From assembly GCA_013815485.1 (NCBI GenBank), contig JACDGB010000116.1, positions 1-6,248 of the forward strand: 6,248 bases of DNA, in the 5' to 3' direction. The stretch's first letter is position 1; each line of letters begins with the position of its first letter. The DNA comes from Rubrobacter sp. Lineage in GTDB: Bacteria; Actinomycetota; Rubrobacteria; Rubrobacterales; Rubrobacteraceae. This document shows positions 1 to 4,964 of this stretch, piece by piece. Under the pieces are notes generated by a model. The model saw nothing but the letters and a program-made list of their open reading frames with translations, was not told the origin of the DNA and searched no databases. A program made the translations under genes and the position numbers.

Positions 1-1
1 C

Positions 2-367
2 ATCGGCACGATGGAAATCGAGAGCGCGCTCGTGGGGCACCAGTCCGTCGCCGAGGCCGCCGTCATCGGGCGCAACGACGAGGACAAGGGACAGGCCATC
101 GTCGCCTACGTCATCCTCGAAGGCGACAAGGAAGGCTCGGACGAGCTGATCCAGGAGCTCAAACAACAGGTCAGGAAGGCCATAGGCCCGCATGCCAGGC
201 CAGAGGAGATCATCTTCACCCCCGACCTCCCGAAGACGAGGAGCGGCAAGATCATGCGCCGCGTCCTCCGCGGCGTGGCCGAAGGCGAGTCCGACCTCGG
301 CGACACGAGCACCCTGGCCGACCCGTCCGTCGTGGACGACCTCCAGGAGGCTCGCCAGCAGTCGTAG
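2..367 (+). CDS. acs: Acetyl-CoA synthetase (AMP-forming), C-terminal part
   Basis: This is the 3' end of a gene that begins before the window. The reading frame is open from base 2 and closes at TAG 365-367. The enzyme activates acetate with ATP and CoA to acetyl-CoA through an acetyl-AMP intermediate, in the cytoplasm. The visible 121 residues are the mobile C-terminal domain of the ANL adenylating superfamily: [13 protein letters not shown], then AEAAVIGR and a GQAIVAYV strand. Near the end is the A10 motif [11 protein letters not shown], whose lysine (codon 248-250) is the catalytic residue regulated by reversible acetylation in many bacteria. The tail [12 protein letters not shown] is typical of acetyl-CoA synthetases rather than other acyl-CoA ligases. 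The in-frame ATG at base 11 is internal, not a start. A strong hairpin terminator follows 27 bases after the stop. Known of the family: the reaction. Seen: the motifs. I am confident of the assignment. Confidence 0.95.
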   Translation: MGTMEIESALVGHQSVAEAAVIGRNDEDKGQAIVAYVILEGDKEGSDELIQELKQQVRKAIGPHARPEEIIFTPDLPKTRSGKIMRRVLRGVAEGESDLGDTSTLADPSVVDDLQEARQQS

Positions 368-393
368 TAAATTCGGACTGGATGAAAACTTGC

Positions 394-427
394 GACCGGC
401 GGGGTTAATCTCGCCGGTCACTTTCTA
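394..427. terminator. Rho-independent terminator, probably bidirectional
   Basis: A perfect 8-bp stem, GACCGGCG (394-401) with CGCCGGTC (412-419), encloses a 10-base loop. On the plus strand it is followed by actttct. On the minus strand the stem is followed by gcaagttttc. It lies between the convergent acs gene and the minus-strand zinc-ribbon gene, so it can end both transcripts. The T tracts are short, so strength is uncertain. Confidence 0.75.
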
Positions 428-452
428 CGTCAACTTGGCGCGAGAAACGCTG

Positions 453-671
453 CTATGCGCTCTGAGAGCATCCAGGGCTTCTGGTTCGATGCTCGAAGTG
501 GGCCGCTTGTCCAGTCGTGCCTTTCTTGTGCGGCCTGACGCGCTCGTTGCATTCATGGCAACTAAACTCCGGGACCGGTCTGCGCCACCTCGCGGCTCCA
601 GCGCGCAACAGCAGCGCGTCCTCGATGCTGACGATCCGGTTGCCCAGTTTGCAGGTCGTTGCTTTTGGCAT
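453..671 (-). CDS. Small CxxC/HxxH zinc-ribbon-like protein
   Basis: A 72-residue protein. Visible metal-ligand candidates are Cys38-x2-Cys41 (FSCHECNERVRPHK), His58-x2-His61 (GQAAHFEHR) and Cys68 near the end. The CxxC followed by HFxH arrangement resembles the N-terminal zinc segment of CoiA-like competence proteins, and a family of short hypothetical proteins ending in HFEH...NPxCSLSD; that resemblance is from memory. The start at ATG 669-671 is supported by an AGGAG Shine-Dalgarno about 7 bases upstream. The gene begins 9 bases after the stop of the DUF2442 pseudogene, so it was probably the third gene of that operon. Unlike its two upstream neighbours it has no visible lesion. No catalytic residues are seen; a nucleic-acid- or protein-binding role is possible but not shown. 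I am fairly sure it is a real gene, but its function is unknown. Confidence 0.72.
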   Translation of the reverse strand: MPKATTCKLGNRIVSIEDALLLRAGAARWRRPVPEFSCHECNERVRPHKKGTTGQAAHFEHRTRSPGCSQSA

Positions 672-680
672 CGCCGTCTC

Positions 681-980
681 CTATGTTGAAAATGTTTTCC
701 ACTGCCGAACCCTGGATTCTAGCTCAGGGAGTAGCTCGGTCCAATCGTGCAGCGTCGCCGGATCGAAGTCCGCGCCGTTCGGCCATACCAGGGTGTGGAC
801 CTCGTTATCTATGCGTACCTAGTCGAATAATTCTCTAGCGCGCAAGGGACTGTACGGAGCCTCCCTCCAGAACCGGTTGGAAATCTATGGTCTGCTCCGT
901 TTTATCGTCGAACTTCACGCGCGGGGTTTATATGGTCCAACGATCCGAGACAACTCGACGCGATAGATTGCATGGCTCAT
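681..980 (-). pseudogene. DUF2442 family protein, broken
   Basis: Reading the minus strand from ATG 978-980 gives MSHAIYRVELSRIVGPY and then hits TGA 915-917. One frame over (from 918) it continues as VKFDDKTEQTIDFQPVLEG to about 862. After a second frame change it reads YSPLRARELFD, an in-frame TAG at 819-821, then VRIDNEVHTLVWPNGADFD and on to a proper TAG stop at 681-683. Joined, the pieces give a full-length DUF2442 protein: a beta strand ending in FDD, a D-F/L-P-L segment, an ELF segment, and the diagnostic WPNGADFDP box. Two frameshifts and one stop make a sequencing artefact unlikely. GGAAGGG lies about 7 bases before the ATG as a ribosome binding site. It sits between the DUF4160 pseudogene (12 bases apart) and the zinc-ribbon gene. 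DUF2442 and DUF4160 genes are commonly adjacent and have been suspected to form toxin-antitoxin-like pairs; no biochemical function is known to me. Confidence 0.85.
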
Positions 981-992
981 AGTCATCCCTTC

Positions 993-1188
993 CTACTCCA
1001 ATGGCTGTACCGGCAATGGGCTTCGACCAGCTTGCAGAAGTTGTCAGTCGCCCATCAACTCGACCGGATCAACACCGTAGATCGCCACGTCATCCTGGTA
1101 GTAAGCGTTAAAATGAGGGCTATGATACTGCGCCAGCTTCCCAGTACATACGGATGATGATACCGAAGAAACTGCTGATCTCTCGCAT
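993..1188 (-). pseudogene. DUF4160 family protein, broken and internally deleted
   Basis: From ATG 1186-1188 the minus strand reads MREISSFFGIIIRMYWEAGA, the characteristic DUF4160 start. It then runs into TAG 1120-1122 because of a frameshift near 1130. The correct frame from 1130 reads QYHSPHFNAYYQDDVAIYG and VDPVELMGD, then TGA at 1044-1046, then QLLQAGRSPLPVQPLE and TAG at 993-995. Intact members have PHFHA where this has PHFNA, and about 25-30 more residues (a helix around LVEAWAxxH) between the ELM strand and the DW..L..G.PPLPI.PL tail. Here that middle is missing, and the TGA sits where a Trp codon is expected. So there are at least three lesions: a frameshift, a deletion and a stop. 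No Shine-Dalgarno is visible; TAAAAT ends 6 bases before the ATG, which suggests a leaderless transcript. The remnant is followed by the DUF2442 remnant. Confidence 0.82.
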
Positions 1189-1194
1189 GAGGAT

Positions 1195-1223
1195 ATTTTA
1201 GCGGCCAGGGACGCAGGGTGAAG
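1195..1223 (-). promoter_or_regulatory. Possible leaderless promoter of the DUF4160 cassette
   Basis: On the minus strand TAAAAT (bases 1200-1195) lies 6 bases before the DUF4160 ATG. A weak -35 candidate TTCACC, matching TTGACA at 4 of 6, is 16 bases further upstream. The spacing would place the transcription start at or next to the start codon. If still active, it could drive the surviving zinc-ribbon gene through the two pseudogenes. Confidence 0.35.
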
Positions 1224-1234
1224 GCCGTCAGGCT

Positions 1235-1252
1235 CCCGCTCTTGTTCGCGGG
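1235..1252 (-). terminator. Weak hairpin directly after the LysM gene
   Basis: CCCGC (1235-1239) and GCGGG (1248-1252) form a 5-bp GC stem with an 8-base loop immediately beyond the LysM stop codon. There is no T tract on the minus-strand side, so this is at best a weak or factor-dependent terminator. Confidence 0.3.
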
Positions 1253-1564
1253 CTAGCGGGGCAATTCCAGGCGCTGGCCGGGTTGGAGGCCGTATCCCAT
1301 GAGACCGTTCTCCTCTCGGATGGTTTCTATCACCACGCGAGGGTCTTCTGAGGGCGAGTAGTGTTCTGTCGAGATCTCCCAGAGCGTGTCGCCGGAGGCC
1401 ACAGTATAGACATCCGAAGGTGAATCAGCGGAACCCGTTTGGGCGTAGATCATGCCGACCGCCAGGAGCGCCACCATCAGCGCTCCGAGCCGTCTTCTTC
1501 TGTACACGCCTGAGCAGTTCACACTCGAAGAGTAATCGAAGAAAAGAGCTTTCCCAACAGTCAT
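1253..1564 (-). CDS. Membrane-anchored LysM protein, YneA-like layout
   Basis: A 103-residue protein taken from ATG 1562-1564 to TAG 1253-1255. Residues 23-26 are RRRR, followed by one hydrophobic helix (about 27-42, LGALMVALLAVGMIYA). This fits an N-terminal anchor with the rest outside the cell. Residues about 51-103 are one LysM domain: DVYTVASGDTLWEIS at its start and LQPGQRLELP at its end. LysM binds N-acetylglucosamine in peptidoglycan. No enzyme domain is present. The layout matches YneA of Bacillus, an SOS-induced division inhibitor, but no lexA gene and no clear SOS box is nearby, so that role is not inferred. The start is uncertain: no Shine-Dalgarno precedes this ATG, and in-frame GTG codons at 1520-1522 and 1505-1507 are alternatives. 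The minus frame stays open far upstream, but that extension is antisense to the peptidase gene and is not coding. The gene diverges from the peptidase gene. Confidence 0.85.
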   Translation of the reverse strand: MTVGKALFFDYSSSVNCSGVYRRRRLGALMVALLAVGMIYAQTGSADSPSDVYTVASGDTLWEISTEHYSPSEDPRVVIETIREENGLMGYGLQPGQRLELPR

Positions 1565-1576
1565 GTTGCGGGCGAA

Positions 1577-1601
1577 CCGGAAACTTTTTGGGAGGTTCCG
1601 G
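1577..1601. repeat. Inverted repeat CCGGAA-N13-TTCCGG between divergent genes
   Basis: CCGGAA (1577-1582) and TTCCGG (1596-1601) are exact inverted copies in the 96-base gap between the LysM and peptidase genes. It could be an operator for one or both promoters, or a short RNA hairpin. Six-base arms can occur by chance in GC-rich DNA. Confidence 0.4.
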
Positions 1602-1603
1602 CG

Positions 1604-1622
1604 TATACATGTGTAGTAAAAT
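1604..1622 (+). promoter_or_regulatory. -10-like box and palindrome upstream of the peptidase
   Basis: TAAAAT at 1617-1622 is a plausible -10 box for the peptidase gene, giving a leader of about 30 bases. No good -35 hexamer stands 16-18 bases upstream (GGTTCC at 1594-1599 is poor), so activation or another sigma factor is possible. Just before it, TATACATGTGTA (1604-1615) is a 12-bp imperfect palindrome (10 of 12) centred on ACATGT, placed where a regulator could overlap the promoter. The context GTAAAATAG recurs at the second Crp gene. Confidence 0.4.
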
Positions 1623-1660
1623 AGCGTTCGATTCACGCAATCTACAAGGAGGGACAACGA

Positions 1661-2347
1661 GTGGGATTCGGCGGTTATCTGGTAGTGATGATCCTGGGCG
1701 CCCTTATCTCTGGGGCGGCGGCGTTGTGGGTGCGAAGTTCGTATTCCAAGTACTCGAAGAAGATGAGCAATAGCGGGCTGACCGGGGAGCAGACGGCGCG
1801 TATGATCCTTGATCGCAACAACCTCTCCAACGTGAGGGTCGAGCCGGTGGCGGGGAAGCTCACGGACCACTACGACCCCCGAAGCAAGGTGATCCGGCTG
1901 TCGGAGAGCAACTTCCGGGGCAACTCCATCGCGGGGGTGAGCGTGGCGGCGCACGAGGCCGGGCACGCCATCCAGGACGCCAACGGATACGTCCCGATGA
2001 AGCTGCGGGCGGGGATCTTCCCGGTAGTGAACTTCGCCGGGCAGTTGTGGTTTCCGCTGTTCTTCCTGGCGATCATCATGGGCACCGGAACCCAGATGGG
2101 CTCGTTGATGATCCAACTCGCCATCATCGCCTTCGCCAGCATCCTGGCATTTCATGTGGTGACTCTGCCGGTGGAGATAAACGCCTCTACACGCGCCTAT
2201 GGTCTGCTGACGCGCTACGGCGTCCTCTCGCACGGCGAGGCCAGCGGCACGAAGCGCGTGCTCACTGCGGCGGCCTGCACGTACATCGCGGCGGCCCTCA
2301 CTTCGCTGCTGACGCTTTTGTACCTGATCGTCTTGAGCCGCGATTAG
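1661..2347 (+). CDS. Membrane zinc metallopeptidase, YugP family (PF04298)
   Basis: A 228-residue integral membrane protein, the usual family length. The order is: a transmembrane helix (residues about 5-24); a soluble segment with the family pattern LTGEQTARMILDRN and DHYDPRSKVIRLS; the zinc-binding HEAGH motif at His98-Glu99-His102 within SVAAHEAGHAIQD; two hydrophobic helices (about 128-170); the likely third-ligand region PVEINASTRA (Glu172); and a C-terminal helix (about 203-225). All expected catalytic residues are present. The family is an uncharacterised group of membrane peptidases, so the substrate is unknown. The GTG start is fixed by AAGGAGGG at 1646-1653, 7 bases upstream. A clear terminator follows the stop. 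It is divergent from the LysM gene. Both products act at the envelope, so a shared role is possible but only inferred. Confidence 0.93.
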   Translation: MGFGGYLVVMILGALISGAAALWVRSSYSKYSKKMSNSGLTGEQTARMILDRNNLSNVRVEPVAGKLTDHYDPRSKVIRLSESNFRGNSIAGVSVAAHEAGHAIQDANGYVPMKLRAGIFPVVNFAGQLWFPLFFLAIIMGTGTQMGSLMIQLAIIAFASILAFHVVTLPVEINASTRAYGLLTRYGVLSHGEASGTKRVLTAAACTYIAAALTSLLTLLYLIVLSRD

Positions 2348-2370
2348 TTTCAACCGGGTTCGAGCATTCG

Positions 2371-2400
2371 AGGGGCGGGGCTTCATTGCTCCGCCCTTTC
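2371..2400 (+). terminator. Rho-independent terminator of the peptidase gene
   Basis: GGGCGGGG (2373-2380) pairs with CTCCGCCC (2389-2396) with one G-U pair and an 8-base loop. It extends by G-U and A-U at the base and is followed by tttctct. It lies 24 bases after the stop codon. Confidence 0.85.
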
Positions 2401-2441
2401 TCTCGTCTGGCGATGCGCGGGCAACGTCTTTTCGCAGGTTG

Positions 2442-2447
2442 TAGAAT
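2442..2447 (+). promoter_or_regulatory. -10-like box TAGAAT before the 2457 gene
   Basis: TAGAAT ends 9 bases before the GTG at 2457, which would give an almost leaderless mRNA. No convincing -35 hexamer is found at 16-18 bases. The signal is weak but fits the lack of a Shine-Dalgarno before that GTG. Confidence 0.3.
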
Positions 2448-2456
2448 GTCCTGATC

Positions 2457-3077
2457 GTGGAGGAGATTCGACGAATAACCAAGCGAAAGCGGCGTCCGCG
2501 GAGCTTGGGCGAGCCGCATCCGTGGGAGCCCCGTCACATGAAGCTGGCGGGGATGCGCTTCGCGGATGCGGCGGGAGACCCGGCGGGACGGCGCAACGTG
2601 ACGCTCGGCGTCATTCAGCACCTGTGGCGTTCGCCGGTCCCGTTCGTCGGCTTCTATCCGCCAGAGGGCGCGCGGGTGACAAAGGACCGATTGTACTTTC
2701 CGTCCTCCCCACGTCATGTAGACGACACCGAGTACCTGGCTGGGGTGGAGGCGCACAAGAGAGCTTACGCGGCGGACCTGCGCGACTGCATGGTTCCCGC
2801 CGGCAACCTCCCAGGATACTTCGACGTGCCGACGGAGGAAGGGTGGCGGCTGTCCGTTGACCTCCCGGAGCGTCGGCTGGAGCTGGGCGACGCCTGGGGG
2901 CTCGTTACGGAGCGTCGGGTCGCCGGTGACCTCGCGCCTTTCGTTTGGGCTTACCGAAATACCGGCTTCTGCATCGTGACCATCTACGACAAGGATACGG
3001 ATGCGTTGCGCGACGACCTGCTCTTCGTCGCCAAGCGCCGAGGCGTCGAGCTTCGGTGGAGCCGTAGGGCGGCCTGA
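2457..3077 (+). CDS. Hypothetical protein, family not recognised
   Basis: A 206-residue soluble protein ending at TGA 3075-3077. The high G/C at third codon positions across the frame supports real coding. The first 16 residues are strongly basic (ITKRKRRPR). The body is aromatic-rich with segments such as VPFVGFYPPEG, DRLYFPSSPRH, GNLPGYFDVPTEEGWRL and FVWAYRNTGFCIVTIYD, which suggest a mixed alpha/beta fold. There is no signal peptide, membrane helix or catalytic motif that I know. Start choice: GTG 2457 is preceded by a -10-like box rather than a Shine-Dalgarno. ATG 2538 (residue 28) has GGGAG at 2524-2528, 9 bases upstream, and would give 179 residues without the basic tail. It stands alone between the peptidase terminator and the promoter region of the first Crp gene; no terminator is visible after it. 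Confidence 0.75.
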   Translation: MEEIRRITKRKRRPRSLGEPHPWEPRHMKLAGMRFADAAGDPAGRRNVTLGVIQHLWRSPVPFVGFYPPEGARVTKDRLYFPSSPRHVDDTEYLAGVEAHKRAYAADLRDCMVPAGNLPGYFDVPTEEGWRLSVDLPERRLELGDAWGLVTERRVAGDLAPFVWAYRNTGFCIVTIYDKDTDALRDDLLFVAKRRGVELRWSRRAA

Positions 3078-3096
3078 CCGTCTTCCGAATACCTTT

Positions 3097-3125
3097 TGAT
3101 AAACGGATTGCGAAACTGGTTATCA
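3097..3125. repeat. Inverted repeat TGATAA-N17-TTATCA overlapping a -35 box
   Basis: TGATAA (3097-3102) and TTATCA (3120-3125) are exact inverted copies. The right arm coincides with the -35 hexamer of the promoter that follows, so a protein bound here would affect initiation. The left arm includes TTGAT, like one half of an FNR site, but the ATCAA half is not at FNR spacing. Confidence 0.35.
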
Positions 3126-3147
3126 GCGGTTGCATCTCGGGTATAAT
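3120..3147 (+). promoter_or_regulatory. Promoter of the NtcA-like Crp/Fnr gene
   Basis: A perfect -10 box TATAAT (3142-3147) is preceded at 16 bases by TTATCA (3120-3125), 4 of 6 matches to TTGACA. The start would be near 3154, leaving an 80-base leader. The same DNA also reads GGTTAT and GGGTAT (3139-3144), close to the GTTT...GGGTAT pattern of actinobacterial stress (SigB/SigF-type) promoters, so dual sigma use is possible. Confidence 0.6.
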
Positions 3148-3234
3148 GCGCAATAGTCCGATCAAGCCAATCGAAGAACAGGCTCGGGCGATGCGTCGAG
3201 AAGGATGGTTTTAGTAGAGAGGTGGGCAAGCCAG

Positions 3235-3966
3235 ATGCTTTACGGGCATGACACCGGAGGGTTCGCCACCACAACCGCTCCGGAGGGGTTTGATCTCGTG
3301 GATTTCGAGGAAGTGGGCTTGAAGTCGGTCGAGCGCCGCTACGATCCCAAAGATATGATCTTCGCCCCCGGAGACCCAGATGACCAACTCTACTTCGTAC
3401 TCTCCGGCGCGGTTCGGCTGTATAAAATCTATGGCGATTACAAGGAGGCGACGACCGCGCTACTCAAAGAAGGCGGCGTGTTTGGCAAGCTCTCGCTGGT
3501 TGAGGGCCGCTGGCAGGACGTGTTCGCCGAGGCCGTGGCTGAGACCAGGGTCGCCAGCATCCAGAAGGCGTCTATCGAGAACGTAGTGAAGAGCCAGCCC
3601 GAGTTCGCCCTCAAGCTGTTCTCGTCCTTCTCCGAACGTCTGCGGCAGTCCGACGAGGTCATAGAGAGCTTACTGCACCGCGAAGTGTCAACCCGCCTCG
3701 CCACGCTGCTCCTCAACCTCGGCGACCGCTTCGGGAGCCAGGAGAACGGGGCTGGCACGGTCCTCCAGGTGCGTCTCACGCATCAAGACCTGGCTAACAT
3801 GATCGCCTCCACCCGCGAAGCAGTCTCGAAGGTGATGAGCGAGTTCCAGCGCGACGGTCATATCGAGACCCGGAACCGCCAGATCGCCATCCTCGACCGC
3901 GCCTCGCTGATGGAACAAGCTTCCATCCAGACTGGCCTCTCCGTGGACGGCCAAATCCGGATTTAA
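3235..3966 (+). CDS. Crp/Fnr family transcription regulator, NtcA-like
   Basis: From ATG 3235 the protein has 243 residues and ends at TAA 3964-3966. I prefer this start because AGGTGG (3220-3225) lies 9 bases upstream. The in-frame ATG at 3205 has only AAGG touching it. Domains: cNMP-type beta-roll (about 30-125) with FAPGDPDDQLYFVLSGAVRLYK and GGVFGKLSLVEGR; dimer helix (about 125-160); winged helix-turn-helix (about 178-225) with LTHQDLANMIASTREAVSKV as the recognition region. The pattern VFGxLSL and the helix ERLRQSDEVIESLLHREVSTRL resemble cyanobacterial NtcA more than CRP. The CRP cAMP pocket Arg-Ser is absent, and the Arg that contacts 2-oxoglutarate in NtcA (Arg88 in Anabaena, from memory) aligns with a Val in QDVFAEAVAE, so the ligand is unclear. 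No Cys for an FNR iron-sulfur cluster is present. It has its own promoter. Confidence 0.93.
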   Translation: MLYGHDTGGFATTTAPEGFDLVDFEEVGLKSVERRYDPKDMIFAPGDPDDQLYFVLSGAVRLYKIYGDYKEATTALLKEGGVFGKLSLVEGRWQDVFAEAVAETRVASIQKASIENVVKSQPEFALKLFSSFSERLRQSDEVIESLLHREVSTRLATLLLNLGDRFGSQENGAGTVLQVRLTHQDLANMIASTREAVSKVMSEFQRDGHIETRNRQIAILDRASLMEQASIQTGLSVDGQIRI

Positions 3967-4118
3967 ATTCGTCTTCGTAGCTCGCCCGGCTGCCGCAAAC
4001 ACCTTCACGGGAGTCGGGAGGAACTTCGCAGCTTATCCGTGACCATTGCTTATCCGCGCCTTTATGCTCGGTCAAGCTTTCTCCGGGGTCACGCGCTTTA
4101 TCTCCCGAGGAGCCTTCT
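3967..4118. other. Intergenic region between convergent genes with short repeats
   Basis: This 152-base gap separates the convergent Crp gene and the helical-protein gene. It contains a 9-base direct repeat GCTTATCCG at 4031-4039 and 4048-4056 (period 17), and a 7-base inverted repeat CGTGACC (4038-4044) / GGTCACG (4087-4093). I see no hairpin followed by a T tract and no credible ORF. Transcript ends here may be factor-dependent. Confidence 0.5.
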
Positions 4119-4400
4119 TCACCTGGAGGAGATTACCGCTCCATGCGCCTCTTCCCGCGCACGTTCGGGAGTTCCGTAAGTCCGTCCGTACCAGTCCTCC
4201 AGCGTATTCGCGCGGATCTCAGCTTCCCACAGCGCGACGTAGAGATGCGCGGCCGCGGGTTGCGCCGGATCGTCTTCGGACATCAACGTGAAGGCGAGAT
4301 CTAGAAGCTCCACGACCTCTTTGGACTTCTTCAAGGCTTCCCTGGCCTCTCTTTGCTTTCTGCCGGGTACTCCGCGCTTCGCCTTGAGGGACTCAAGCAT
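4119..4400 (-). CDS. Small helical protein coupled to the response regulator
   Basis: A 93-residue protein of unrecognised family. Its ATG (4398-4400) overlaps the end of the response-regulator gene by 8 bases, with the upstream TGA at 4393-4395. The two are therefore almost certainly co-transcribed and translationally coupled, which fits the weak Shine-Dalgarno (GGCAGG, rather far upstream). Codon use is like the neighbours. Residues 1-28 are Lys/Arg-rich (KAKRGVPGRKQREAREALKK). Residues about 14-42 and 47-68 look helical, with KEVVELLDLAFTLMSEDD and HLYVALWEAEIRAN, then an aromatic segment LEDWYGRTYG. No membrane helix, signal peptide, Cys, or known kinase or phosphotransferase motif is present; the three His residues are not in an HPt-like context. 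Its position suggests a partner or target of the receiver, but that is inference. Confidence 0.75.
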   Translation of the reverse strand: MLESLKAKRGVPGRKQREAREALKKSKEVVELLDLAFTLMSEDDPAQPAAAHLYVALWEAEIRANTLEDWYGRTYGTPERAREEAHGAVISSR

Positions 4401-4818
4401 TGGCTTTGACCTGCCACCGGAAGCCCAGTTGCCGCTCCATGTCCGAAAGCTGAATGAAGTCCAGCGGTTTGCGGACGTAACCGTCAGCCGACAGCCCGTG
4501 ATCGTTGAGCACGTTTAATTCCTCACTTCCGGCAAGGAGGAGGACCGGCAGAGCCTTCGTCCGCATGCTGGCCCGTATGCGCCTCAATACGTCCACGCCG
4601 TTCAGTCGGGGCATCGCCAGGTCGAGCAGGACCAACTTCGGCATGAAATCGGTGTCCCTTCCGGCGTAATCTCCCACGCCAAACAGATAATCCAGGGCTT
4701 CGACCCCGTCCCGCGCCACTACTATCCGGTTCTGGATACCAGCCTTCTCGAAGACGCGCCGCGTGAGCATCACGTCGTCTGGGTTGTCCTCCGCCAATAG
4801 GATGGGATGGTCATTCAT
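4393..4818 (-). CDS. Single-domain response regulator, Rcp1/CheY-like
   Basis: A 141-residue stand-alone receiver with no output domain. Residues 6-15 ILLAEDNPDD hold the acidic pocket (Glu10, Asp11). LVLLDLAMP carries the phospho-acceptor Asp66. GYVRKP carries the conserved Lys117 and the aromatic switch Tyr114. The segment LDYLFG followed by an acidic insertion and the LLDLAMPRLNG box are typical of Rcp1-type regulators, which often work with phytochrome or other histidine kinases. Oddity: the switch Thr/Ser after the fourth strand (PVxxLTTS in relatives) is Ala96 in PVLLLAGSEE, so phosphorylation may signal in an altered way. The start at ATG 4816-4818 is chosen because GAGGA lies about 5 bases upstream and the domain begins at once; ATG 4837-4839, seven codons upstream with GGAGGA before it, is an alternative. 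The minus frame is open to 5028 but that part looks like leader. No histidine kinase gene is in the window. Confidence 0.93.
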   Translation of the reverse strand: MNDHPILLAEDNPDDVMLTRRVFEKAGIQNRIVVARDGVEALDYLFGVGDYAGRDTDFMPKLVLLDLAMPRLNGVDVLRRIRASMRTKALPVLLLAGSEELNVLNDHGLSADGYVRKPLDFIQLSDMERQLGFRWQVKANA

Positions 4819-4883
4819 GCCGTCCTCGCGCTCCTCCATCTTCCTCCATTTATTTGTCTTCGTAGGGTGGTAGAGACTAGATG

Positions 4884-4960
4884 CCGGGTTGGTTTCCTCC
4901 CTTTCCCCTTGTTCCATGGAACCCTCGCCAGAAGCTCCGCTTTCGTGGAAACTAACCCGG
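4884..4960 (-). promoter_or_regulatory. Long inverted repeat forming the 5' leader of the receiver mRNA
   Basis: CCGGGTTGGTTTCC (4884-4897) and GGAAACTAACCCGG (4947-4960) are inverted copies with 13 of 14 positions matching. They enclose 49 bases that include the palindrome at 4911-4922. On the minus strand the -10 candidate TATTAT (4970-4965) would start transcription near 4958, so the first arm would be the very 5' end of the mRNA and the RNA would fold into a long stem about 65 bases before the receiver ATG. It matches no riboswitch class that I know. It could instead be a DNA operator. Confidence 0.6.
4911..4922. repeat. Perfect 12-bp palindrome GTTCCATGGAAC
   Basis: The sequence equals its own reverse complement over all 12 bases. 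It lies in the loop of the longer inverted repeat upstream of the receiver gene. It is a candidate site for a dimeric regulator or the tip hairpin of the leader RNA. It does not match the CGAAC-N4-GTTCG SOS pattern. Confidence 0.5.
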
Positions 4961-4964
4961 ACAG

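Noticed and set aside
192..822. Plus-strand frames across the acs end and the zinc-ribbon region
   Set aside because: They are shadows of acs and of the minus-strand genes, with Ser/Arg-rich composition and no ribosome binding sites.
972..1157. Plus-strand 61-residue frame
   Set aside because: It is antisense to the DUF4160 remnant and has no family features or ribosome binding site.
1565..1660. SOS (LexA) box controlling the YneA-like LysM gene
   Set aside because: Only isolated half-sites such as CGAAC are present; no CGAAC-N4-GTTCG pair is found.
1565..2482. Long minus-strand open frame upstream of the LysM gene
   Set aside because: It is antisense to the clearly real zinc peptidase and has low-complexity Arg/His-rich content. 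Only the part from 1564 down has recognisable domains.
3096..3110. FNR box upstream of the NtcA-like gene
   Set aside because: TTGAT is present but the matching ATCAA half at four-base spacing is not.
3205..3234. ATG 3205 as start of the NtcA-like gene
   Set aside because: Its only Shine-Dalgarno-like bases touch the ATG. ATG 3235 has AGGTGG at normal spacing.
4819..4960. Known cyclic-dinucleotide riboswitch in the receiver leader
   Set aside because: The conserved core sequences of the cyclic-di-GMP and cyclic-di-AMP classes that I remember are absent.
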